DNA of 53,149 bases from JBBQKI01 sp038326725. GTDB taxonomy: Bacteria > Bacteroidota > Bacteroidia > Flavobacteriales > Flavobacteriaceae. Numbering within the stretch: the first letter of the stretch is position 1; each line of letters opens with the position of its first letter. The notes under the pieces are model-generated. The model was not told the origin of the DNA and did not search any database. It saw nothing but the letters and a program-made list of their open reading frames with translations. The position numbers and the translations under genes are program-made. Of the stretch, positions 25,467-33,010 are shown piece by piece. Location: positions 1 through 53,149 of the forward strand of contig JBBQKI010000018.1 of assembly GCA_038326725.1 (NCBI GenBank), in the 5' to 3' direction.

Positions 25467-25622
25467 ATGAAAAAAAATATCATACAAAGAGAGCTTTTTA
25501 AACCCGATAAAATACCATTGTTAGGCTCATTGGGAATATTGGCTTTGGGGGATATTGGTTTCGAAGCGTGGAGAAATGTAAAAAAAAATAGCAACAACGG
25601 TGAATTTGATGAAAAAGAATAA
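25467..25622 (+). CDS. 51-residue ORF overlapping the start of the fusion gene
   Basis: ATG at 25467 opens 51 codons (MKKNIIQRELFKPDK..., ending NGEFDEKE) that stop at TAA 25620-25622. The centre (IPLLGSLGILALGDIGFEAW) is fairly hydrophobic and could be a membrane-touching helix; the tail is polar. The stop overlaps the start of the downstream fusion gene by 14 bases, a layout typical of translational coupling. The family is not recognised. It is probably the first gene of a two-gene operon. Confidence 0.5.
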   Translation: MKKNIIQRELFKPDKIPLLGSLGILALGDIGFEAWRNVKKNSNNGEFDEKE

Positions 25623-28155
25623 ATTATTGTTAATTGGTTGGGATGCTGCTGATTGGAATATAATATGGCCGCTTATCGCACAAGGCAAAATGCCAGCATT
25701 AAAAAAAATAATTGAAAATGGAGTATATGGTAATATGAGTACAATGAGTCCGCCATATTCACCAATGTTATGGACATCTGTGGCAACTGGAAAGACACCA
25801 GATAAACATGGCATTTTGGGCTTTATTGAGGTAACACCAGACGCCAAGACGGTTAGGCCTGTAACAACAACCTCCCGAAAAACAAGAGCTTTATGGAATA
25901 TTTTTCATAATCAAGGTTTAAAAAGTAATCTTGTAGGATGGTGGCCAAGTTTCCCCGTAGAGCCCATCAATGGGACAATCGTGTCCGATCGTTTCCCAAA
26001 AACGCATAGAGATCCAAAGAAACAAACGCCTATGAGTGAGTTTGTCATCCATCCATGGGAGAAAAAAGATGAATTTAAAAATTTACGTATGTTTCCTTTC
26101 GAAATTACCGAGGCACATCTTTATCCCTTTGTGCCTCGCGCTCATGATGTGGACCAGGAAAATCATAAAGGCCTTGCGGCAATTGCAAAAATTGTTTCTG
26201 AAAATACCTCTGTTCACAATGCGGCTACTAAATTGTTACGTACATCCGAATGGGATTTCATGGCAGTTTATTATGATATGATAGATCATTTTTGTCATAG
26301 TTTTATGAAATATCATCCCCCAAAATTGTCAGCCGTTGATCAAAATAATTATGACATTTTCAAAGATGCCGTAACAGGCGCATATATCTTTCAAGATATG
26401 ATGTTAGAAAGAAAAATGCAATTAATTGATAAAGATACAACGGTAATAATAATGTCTGATCATGGTTTCGAATCAGGCCCTAAGAGAATACTTAAAATGC
26501 CTAAAGTACAGGCAGCTCCCTCCTTAGAGCACAGGCAATTCGGGATTTTTATTGCTTCAGGACCCAATATTAAGAAAAACCAAAAAGTTTTCGGTATGGG
26601 CCTAATAGATGTCGCGCCTACAATCCTACATCATTTTGGGCTGCCCGTGGGCAAGGATATGGACGGGAAGGTAATACTTGATATATTCCAAGAAACAGAA
26701 ACTCCAACTTATATAGAAAGTTGGGATAATGAGCCTGGCGATTTTGCCGAACTGGATAAAAGCCAGCAGGCAGATGCCCTCTCTGATGAGGAAACAATGC
26801 AGCAGTTAATCGATCTGGGATATGTTGAAAAACTTGATGAGAAATATGAAGTAGCCATAAAGAAGACGCGCATAGACCTAAAACATAATCTTGCAAGGGT
26901 TTTTATGGGAAAAAAAGATTTCTTTTTAGCCAAACAACATTTAATTGAACTTCTGAACGAAGAAGCCCCGGTAGATTTAGCCCCATTTTATATGGATTTA
27001 ATAAGCATTGCACTATTTCAAAAGGAATTTGAGCAAGCAAAATTATATTTGGATCTAGTAAAATCATCAAAAACCGAAATAGAATACAATTTAGAACTTA
27101 CTGAAGCTCAAATATTAACTGAGATGGGCAGGCCACGCCAAGCATTAAAAATATTAGAAAAAGAAAGGGAGCGCCACGAATCTGGAGAGGTTTTATTTCT
27201 TATAGGAAAGTTGAAATACCAATTAGGAGAATATACCCAGGCCCGGGAATTATTGGAAGCAGCTATTGAAAAGGAACCTCAAAAAGCAAACTTTCACGCT
27301 ACTATTGCTGAGATATTGTTGCAATTAGATGAATATGAAGAAGCCGCAGATTATGCGCTCACCAGTATAGAATTGGTAAAATATTATCCTAAAGCCCATT
27401 TTTTATTGGGCCAGGCACTGGAGAAAATGGGAGACCTCGAAAACGCAAAATTGGCTTTTGAAATGGCAACAAAGCTAAAGCCCAAAGAATTTCACCAAGC
27501 TGAGATGTCACTAGAAAATATTAACAAAAAAATAGAACTGAATTTAAAATTTGATAATAAGGCAACAAACATTTACAGGGAAAACCAGATTACAATTGTT
27601 TCGGGCTTACCAAGATCAGGCACGTCACTTATGATGCAAATGCTAGACAACGGAGGCATGAATACACTAAAGGATTATAAGCGGGAAGCAGATATTTCCA
27701 ATCCTAAAGGATATTTTGAATATCAACCCGTAATGTCATTGTACAAAGACAATTCATGGCTGGGGGAAGGGCAAGATAAAGCGGTGAAAATCGTTGCCCC
27801 GCTATTAAAATATTTAGACCCAAAGTTCAGGTATAAAATCATTTTCATGAACCGTGATTTAAACGAAATCATGCAATCACAACAAAAAATGTTAGGGAGG
27901 AATGAAGATGTTTTTCCTGTAAAACTTTATAACGAATTCCAAAAATTGCTAATGAATATTGATGCATGGAACAAAAAAGAACCTGGCGTAGAAATTTTAT
28001 ATATAGATTACAAAGAATTACTAAATAACCCTAAAGAAAATATTGATATGATAGAAAACTTTTTAGGTGTAAAACTTGAAAAGGACAGAATGGTTCAGGC
28101 TATTGATAAATCATTGTATCGGAATAAATCTGGCAAAAAAGAAGAAACCACATAA
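25609..28155 (+). CDS. Three-domain fusion: AlkP-superfamily hydrolase, TPR array, sulfotransferase-like domain
   Basis: Starting at ATG 25609 (an in-frame GTG lies 9 bases earlier), the protein has 848 residues and no signal peptide, so it is probably cytoplasmic. Residues 1 to about 390 are a type I phosphodiesterase/alkaline-phosphatase-superfamily domain with metal-site words IGWDAADW (Asp12), a nucleophile Thr/Ser in MLWTSVATG (Thr56), YYDMIDHFCH and MSDHGFES. Residues about 420-640 are TPR-like helices (for example YTQARELLEAAIEKEP). Residues 665-848 resemble a sulfotransferase: the 5'-PAPS loop SGLPRSGTSL, an RDLNEIMQS segment like the 3'-phosphate site, and YIDYKELLNNP. No known protein with an assigned function is recognised. 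The gene looks more AT-rich than its neighbours. Confidence 0.85.
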   Translation: MKKNKLLLIGWDAADWNIIWPLIAQGKMPALKKIIENGVYGNMSTMSPPYSPMLWTSVATGKTPDKHGILGFIEVTPDAKTVRPVTTTSRKTRALWNIFHNQGLKSNLVGWWPSFPVEPINGTIVSDRFPKTHRDPKKQTPMSEFVIHPWEKKDEFKNLRMFPFEITEAHLYPFVPRAHDVDQENHKGLAAIAKIVSENTSVHNAATKLLRTSEWDFMAVYYDMIDHFCHSFMKYHPPKLSAVDQNNYDIFKDAVTGAYIFQDMMLERKMQLIDKDTTVIIMSDHGFESGPKRILKMPKVQAAPSLEHRQFGIFIASGPNIKKNQKVFGMGLIDVAPTILHHFGLPVGKDMDGKVILDIFQETETPTYIESWDNEPGDFAELDKSQQADALSDEETMQQLIDLGYVEKLDEKYEVAIKKTRIDLKHNLARVFMGKKDFFLAKQHLIELLNEEAPVDLAPFYMDLISIALFQKEFEQAKLYLDLVKSSKTEIEYNLELTEAQILTEMGRPRQALKILEKERERHESGEVLFLIGKLKYQLGEYTQARELLEAAIEKEPQKANFHATIAEILLQLDEYEEAADYALTSIELVKYYPKAHFLLGQALEKMGDLENAKLAFEMATKLKPKEFHQAEMSLENINKKIELNLKFDNKATNIYRENQITIVSGLPRSGTSLMMQMLDNGGMNTLKDYKREADISNPKGYFEYQPVMSLYKDNSWLGEGQDKAVKIVAPLLKYLDPKFRYKIIFMNRDLNEIMQSQQKMLGRNEDVFPVKLYNEFQKLLMNIDAWNKKEPGVEILYIDYKELLNNPKENIDMIENFLGVKLEKDRMVQAIDKSLYRNKSGKKEETT

Positions 28156-28206
28156 AAAGCGGTGTTTACCTTTTTTTTGCTTTGCAGGGCTCACTAAAGA
28201 TTCTAT

Positions 28207-28214
28207 TATCTTTG
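28207..28214 (+). promoter_or_regulatory. -7 box TATCTTTG for the polyprenyl synthetase gene
   Basis: This is a full TAnnTTTG match, 9 bases before the ATG at 28224. A very short leader is predicted. Confidence 0.5.
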
Positions 28215-28223
28215 AAATGATAA

Positions 28224-29201
28224 ATGAAAATCGTCTCCCAAATAAAACTGCCCATCGATACCGAAATGGAGCTTTTCGAAAAAAAGTTCTCCCTTTCCAT
28301 GGCCTCCAAGGTTTCGCTGCTCAACAAGATTACCCACTACGTGGTGAACCGCAAAGGCAAGCAAATGCGGCCCATGTTCGTCTTCCTCATTGCCAAAATG
28401 ACTAATAACGGCTTGTTGAATGAACGCACCTACCGCGGCGCCTCCGTTATAGAACTTATACATACCGCCACCCTGGTACATGACGACGTGGTGGACGACA
28501 GCAACCGCCGAAGGGGTTTTTTCTCCATCAATGCGCTTTGGAAAAACAAGATTGCCGTTTTGGTGGGCGATTACCTTCTCTCCAAAGGCCTATTGCTCTC
28601 CATAGATAATGGCGATTTTGACCTACTCCAAATCATTTCCGTAGCAGTTCGGGAAATGAGCGAAGGGGAATTGCTCCAAATAGAAAAAGCTCGCAAACTG
28701 GATATTACTGAAGCAGTTTATTTTGAAATAATCCGTCAAAAAACCGCCACTTTAATCGCTGCTTGCTGTGCCATGGGCGCCCAATCTGTCAACGCCCCCA
28801 AAGAAGAAGTGGAAACCATGCGCGCTTTTGGGGAACTTATCGGGATGGCTTTTCAAATCAAGGACGACCTTTTTGATTATGGGAATGAGCACATCGGCAA
28901 GCCCACGGGCATCGATATTAAAGAAAAAAAAATGACTTTACCGCTTATCTTTGCGCTGAACCAAGCTTCGGAAAAAGATAAAAAGTGGTTGTTGAATTCC
29001 ATCAAAAACCACAATAGGGACAAAGAAAGGGTAAGGGAAGTAATCAATTTCGTAAAAAACACCGGCGGGCTGGATTATGCCGTTTCAAAAATGAAGGAAT
29101 ATCAACAGCAAGCCTTGTTACTCTTAAAACCTTACCCTAATTCCCCCTATAAAGAATCACTTGAATTGATGGTAAATTATGTGATTGACAGAAAAAAGTA
29201 A
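28224..29201 (+). CDS. Polyprenyl (trans-isoprenyl) diphosphate synthase
   Basis: The 325-residue all-alpha enzyme has the first Asp-rich motif DDVVDDSNRRRG and the second DDLFDYG, plus GKQMRP near the start (residues 46-51). It extends allylic diphosphates with isopentenyl diphosphate. Chain length (for menaquinone side chains) cannot be fixed from sequence, so no symbol is given. dnaG follows after 179 bases that contain a heptad array. Confidence 0.92.
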   Translation: MKIVSQIKLPIDTEMELFEKKFSLSMASKVSLLNKITHYVVNRKGKQMRPMFVFLIAKMTNNGLLNERTYRGASVIELIHTATLVHDDVVDDSNRRRGFFSINALWKNKIAVLVGDYLLSKGLLLSIDNGDFDLLQIISVAVREMSEGELLQIEKARKLDITEAVYFEIIRQKTATLIAACCAMGAQSVNAPKEEVETMRAFGELIGMAFQIKDDLFDYGNEHIGKPTGIDIKEKKMTLPLIFALNQASEKDKKWLLNSIKNHNRDKERVREVINFVKNTGGLDYAVSKMKEYQQQALLLLKPYPNSPYKESLELMVNYVIDRKK

Positions 29202-29321
29202 ATAATTGAGACGCGAAGAGTGAGAGGCAAATTAAAGAAACACTTTCAAGGACTGTTCATAAATAAGTCTCCGTTTAAACCATTTTTTTTCGGTGTAATT
29301 TTTCATCTTTGAAAATAATAC

Positions 29322-29377
29322 CATCAATCATCAACCATCAACCATCAACCATCAACCATTAACCAACAACCAACATC
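29322..29377 (+). repeat. 7-bp tandem repeat (CATCAAC family, 8 units) before dnaG
   Basis: The units are CATCAAT, CATCAAC (four times), CATTAAC, CAACAAC and CAACATC. The array ends 3 bases before the dnaG start codon, so it lies in the dnaG leader. Three of the words are reverse complements of the array at 52691-52732. Confidence 0.85.
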
Positions 29378-29380
29378 CCA

Positions 29381-31342
29381 TTGATCTCCAAAACCACCAT
29401 AGACACTGTTTTTGAAACCGCCCGGGTAGAGGAGGTGATAGGCGATTTCGTGCAATTGAAAAAATCCGGAAGCAACTTTAAAGGCCTTAGCCCTTTCACC
29501 GATGAGAGATCGCCAAGTTTCATGGTCTCGCCCGTAAAACAGATTTGGAAGGATTTTTCTAGCGGAAAAGGTGGTAATGTGGTGGCGTTTTTGATGGAGC
29601 ATGAACATTTCACATATCCGGAAGCCATAAAATATTTGGCAAAAAAATACGGAATCGAAATTGAGGAAACCGAACAGACCAACGAGCAAAAAGAGGAAGC
29701 AAACGAGAGGGAAAGTCTGTATTTGGTTAGCGAATTCGCCAAGGATTATTTTCACAACACTTTGCTGAAAACCGAGGAGGGAAAAGCCATCGGTCTTTCC
29801 TATTTCAAGGAACGCGGCTTTACTGATGAAACCATCCATAAATTTGAGCTCGGTTATTCCCCCGATTCTTGGGATGCCTTTACCAACGAGGCTATAAAAA
29901 AAGGCTATAAATTGGAGTTCCTTGAAAAAACAGGTCTGAGCATTGTTAAGGAAGAAAAACAGTTCGACCGTTTTAAAGGCCGGGTAATGTTCCCCATTTT
30001 GAGCATGAGCGGCCGTACATTGGGCTTTGGAGGCAGGGTATTAAAAATTGATAAAAAGGCCGCTAAATACCTTAATTCCCCCGAAAGTGATATTTACCAT
30101 AAAAGCAAGGTGCTTTACGGGATTTTCCAAGCCAAGCAAAGCATCGCCAAACAGGACAATTGCTATTTGGTGGAAGGCTATACCGATGTGATCCAATTTC
30201 ACCAAAGCGGGATATACAACGTGGTTTCTTCATCTGGTACGGCTTTGACCTCGGAACAAATCCGTTTGGTGAATCGGTTAACCAAAAACATCACCTTGCT
30301 TTTTGACGGAGACGAGGCAGGATTGAGGGCTTCGTTGCGTGGTGTCGACCTAATTTTGGAACAGGGGATGAATGTGAAAATCTGCACTTTCCCGGAAGGC
30401 GAGGATCCGGACAGTTTTGCAAAAAGCAATTCGTTGGAGGAACTCACCCTTTACCTCGAAGAAAACGCTAAGGATTTTATCAGTTTCAAAGCATCCCTTT
30501 TGGCTTCGGAAGCCAAGGCCGACCCTATCAAAAAAGCCGATACCATCCGCGATATGGTAGCAAGTATTTCCAAGATTCCCGATGTGATCAAGCAAGAAGT
30601 TTATTTGAAGGAATGCTCGCGCATCATGGACATAAGTGAAGAGGTGCTGTTCAGTACACTCGCCCAAATGCTTCGTAAAGAAAGAAAGGATGCTTCCGAA
30701 AAAGCTGAAACTGCCACACAACCATTCGAGGTAATTTCTTCCAAAATCGAAGCCTTGGAAAAGGTTGATGTGCAATTTCAATTGGAACAAAAAATTATCG
30801 AACTTTTGTTGCTTTATGGAAATTTGGAAGAAGATTTTGAAGAATTTCTTTTGGAAACCGATGAAAAGGGAACTATTGCTATTAAAACTTCAGTAATAAA
30901 AGCAAAGGTTTTTGAAAAAATATATTTGGACTTGCAGGAAGATGAAATTGAATTTGCCAACAATGAGTTCAAAGAACTTTATTTTGAAATCATAAACCGT
31001 TTAAATCTTGAACCCGAGCTGCAATGGGATTCTTTTTTGAATGAAATTTCCCCGGAAAATGCTTCAACTATTTCCCATATTTTAATGGATGATGAAAAAT
31101 ATTCCCTTCACCAATGGGAGCGGAAGGATATTTACGTAAAAGAAAAAAAAAGCAATGTATCCCAAATGGTCACCGAAACCATTCTTAATCTTCGTAGGTA
31201 TTTGGTGGCGCAAAAAATAGACGAACTATCAAAAGGAATACAAAATCTTGATGCTGGGGAACCGGAAAATCTTCTCCAAGAGATTGTGGATTACATCACG
31301 CTTAAAAAAATCCTTTCGGACAAGCTGAACCGGGTTTTATAA
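29381..31342 (+). CDS. dnaG: DNA primase lacking the canonical zinc ligands
   Basis: The 653-residue primase makes RNA primers at the replication fork. The TOPRIM core is intact: VEGYTDVIQFH and LLFDGDEAGLRA. The N-terminal zinc ribbon fold is kept (FKGLSPFTDERSPSF to DFSSGKGGNVVAFL), but the four metal ligands (C40, H43, C61 and C64 in E. coli) align with Ser37, Thr40, Asp58 and Ser61, so zinc is probably not bound. The start is TTG at 29381 (MISKTTIDTVFE), with no in-frame ATG nearby. The C-terminal region should hold the helicase-binding domain. The gene ends 6 bases inside the convergent response-regulator gene. Confidence 0.95.
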   Translation: MISKTTIDTVFETARVEEVIGDFVQLKKSGSNFKGLSPFTDERSPSFMVSPVKQIWKDFSSGKGGNVVAFLMEHEHFTYPEAIKYLAKKYGIEIEETEQTNEQKEEANERESLYLVSEFAKDYFHNTLLKTEEGKAIGLSYFKERGFTDETIHKFELGYSPDSWDAFTNEAIKKGYKLEFLEKTGLSIVKEEKQFDRFKGRVMFPILSMSGRTLGFGGRVLKIDKKAAKYLNSPESDIYHKSKVLYGIFQAKQSIAKQDNCYLVEGYTDVIQFHQSGIYNVVSSSGTALTSEQIRLVNRLTKNITLLFDGDEAGLRASLRGVDLILEQGMNVKICTFPEGEDPDSFAKSNSLEELTLYLEENAKDFISFKASLLASEAKADPIKKADTIRDMVASISKIPDVIKQEVYLKECSRIMDISEEVLFSTLAQMLRKERKDASEKAETATQPFEVISSKIEALEKVDVQFQLEQKIIELLLLYGNLEEDFEEFLLETDEKGTIAIKTSVIKAKVFEKIYLDLQEDEIEFANNEFKELYFEIINRLNLEPELQWDSFLNEISPENASTISHILMDDEKYSLHQWERKDIYVKEKKSNVSQMVTETILNLRRYLVAQKIDELSKGIQNLDAGEPENLLQEIVDYITLKKILSDKLNRVL

Positions 31343-31975
31343 CATCCTTAATTGGAAAATCCGGGTTTGATGGATTAGTTCAGCAAGGTTGGTTACTTTC
31401 AGTTTTTTTAGCAAACGGGTTTTGTACGTGCTTATCGTTTTCTCGTTGAGGTCCAGCACAGAGGCTATTTCCTTGTTCTTTTTTCCGCCCGAAAGCAAAT
31501 TCAATACTTCGATTTCCCGTGCCGACAATTTTTTGTAACGGTTCAGTACATTGGTTTCGCCCACCACGGGGTTTGAAAAGGATTGAGTAATTCCTTCATT
31601 TAGGAAAATACCGCCTTTCGCTACTTTTTTCAAAGCTTTAAGGAATATTTTGGTGGAAGAGGTTTTCGGAATGTATCCCGCGGCTCCGGATTTTATGGAG
31701 CGGAGGGCATAAATTTCTTCCAAATGACAAGAAAAAATAACAATGCGCATTTCAGGAAATTCTTCCTTAAAAGTACGCAAGGCATTGAAACCGTTGACTC
31801 CCGGCAAATCTATTTCCAAAATTAAAATGTCGGGATTTTTTTCTTGGAGCACTTGGCGCAATTTTTTTCCAGAAGAGGCCTTGCCCACGATATCGAACTC
31901 TTGGTCTTTTCTTAAAATGGTTGTAATTCCTTTTCGGGTAACTGGGTGATGATCTGCAATAACTACTTTTTTCAT
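31337..31975 (-). CDS. LuxR/NarL-type response regulator with an altered phospho-site
   Basis: The 212-residue protein has a receiver domain (residues 1-120) and a LuxR helix-turn-helix (residues about 145-205: LSAREIEVLNLLSGG, KNKEIASVLDLNEKTIS). The usual phospho-acceptor Asp is Glu54 (LILEIDLPG), and the acidic pair DD is Asp8-His9 (ADHHPV). Lys104 (YIPKTSS) and the Ser/Thr switch (Ser82) remain. It may be active without phosphorylation. No histidine kinase is adjacent. It overlaps the end of dnaG tail to tail by 6 bases; nadE lies 140 bases upstream on the same strand. Confidence 0.88.
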   Translation of the reverse strand: MKKVVIADHHPVTRKGITTILRKDQEFDIVGKASSGKKLRQVLQEKNPDILILEIDLPGVNGFNALRTFKEEFPEMRIVIFSCHLEEIYALRSIKSGAAGYIPKTSSTKIFLKALKKVAKGGIFLNEGITQSFSNPVVGETNVLNRYKKLSAREIEVLNLLSGGKKNKEIASVLDLNEKTISTYKTRLLKKLKVTNLAELIHQTRIFQLRML

Positions 31976-32115
31976 TGAGGTTTTTAAATTTCGTTCCGGC
32001 AGTGGTTTACAGGAAATGATTAGTTAGTCCTGTAATAATAAGATATGTTAACGGAATTTAAAAAATTAAAAAGGTAGTAATAGATGAACGGTTTTAAATA
32101 TTCGTTCAAAAACGT

Positions 32116-32904
32116 TTATCTTAAATTTTCCGGAATCATGCAGAGGGGAATTGGGTTCATTTTATGTTGGTTTGCAGTATTCATTTTCGTGAAAATTTTA
32201 TAAACCACTTGCTCCCTTCCTGAAAAATCTTCGGGGGTTTTACCTTTCGTTTTCATTTGCATTGCCCATTCCAATTCGTCATAACTTGCGCCAATTTGGT
32301 CTTCGTCCGTCCGGCTATCGCCAAACAAACCATCGGTGGGTGCTGCGTTTATAATGGAATCCGTGATATTCAAATAACTGCCAATTTGGTAAACTTCGCT
32401 TTTCATTAAATCTGCTAAAGGGCTGAGGTCCACTCCGCCATCGCCGTATTTGGTGTAAAAACCTATACCAAAATCCTCCACTTTGTTGCCCGTTCCGGCT
32501 ACCAATAACTGGTGAAGCCCGGCCTGAAAATATAAAGTGGTCATCCGTAAACGCGCGCGGGTATTAGCGAGCGACAATTCCATAAGAGAATTTTCATCAG
32601 AAAGTGAAATTTTTTTTTTGAATTCCTCAAAAACAGAAGTGAGGTTTATATTTTGACTTTCCACATTTTCAAATTCCATTTTAAGATTTGAAATATGCTC
32701 CTGCGCTCTGTTCACTTGGCTTTCGGCTTGATGAATCGGCATTTCCAAACACAGCGTCTGCAAACCGGTTCTCGCACAGAGTGAAGCCGTTACCGCCGAA
32801 TCGATACCCCCGCTAACGCCCACCACAAAACCTTTCATTTGGGCATTCTGGGCATAATCTTTTAACCATTTTACAATATGAACAGTTACTTTTTCGACCT
32901 GCAT
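32116..32904 (-). CDS. nadE: NH3-dependent NAD+ synthetase
   Basis: The 262-residue enzyme makes NAD from nicotinate adenine dinucleotide, ATP and ammonia. The ATP pyrophosphatase loop VSGGIDSAV is present, with TGNKVEDFGIGF and YGDGGVDLSPLADLMK further on. No glutaminase domain is present, so ammonia rather than glutamine is the donor. The start is placed at MQVEKVTVHIVK; an upstream TTG extension in the leader is less likely. It is divergent from gldB, with facing promoter boxes between them. Confidence 0.93.
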   Translation of the reverse strand: MQVEKVTVHIVKWLKDYAQNAQMKGFVVGVSGGIDSAVTASLCARTGLQTLCLEMPIHQAESQVNRAQEHISNLKMEFENVESQNINLTSVFEEFKKKISLSDENSLMELSLANTRARLRMTTLYFQAGLHQLLVAGTGNKVEDFGIGFYTKYGDGGVDLSPLADLMKSEVYQIGSYLNITDSIINAAPTDGLFGDSRTDEDQIGASYDELEWAMQMKTKGKTPEDFSGREQVVYKIFTKMNTANQHKMNPIPLCMIPENLR

Positions 32905-32932
32905 TTTCCGTTTATTTATTGCATTATAATAA

Positions 32933-32953
32933 TACCTTTGCAAAACAAAAGTA
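32933..32953. promoter_or_regulatory. Facing -7 boxes of gldB (plus) and nadE (minus)
   Basis: TACCTTTG at 32933-32940 on the plus strand and TACTTTTG at 32953-32946 on the minus strand point toward each other, 5 bases apart. Both match TAnnTTTG. The two transcripts would overlap by a few bases and the promoters could compete. Confidence 0.45.
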
Positions 32954-33010
32954 GGTTAAAATTAAAATTTAAAAATGGGAAAGGCGTTTATCGGTTTTAA
33001 GTATTTGAAT

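Noticed and set aside
25600..28155. The fusion gene as an assembly join of separate genes
   Set aside because: The frame is continuous with smooth TPR repeats bridging both enzyme-like domains and no change of sequence quality; no sign of a join was seen.
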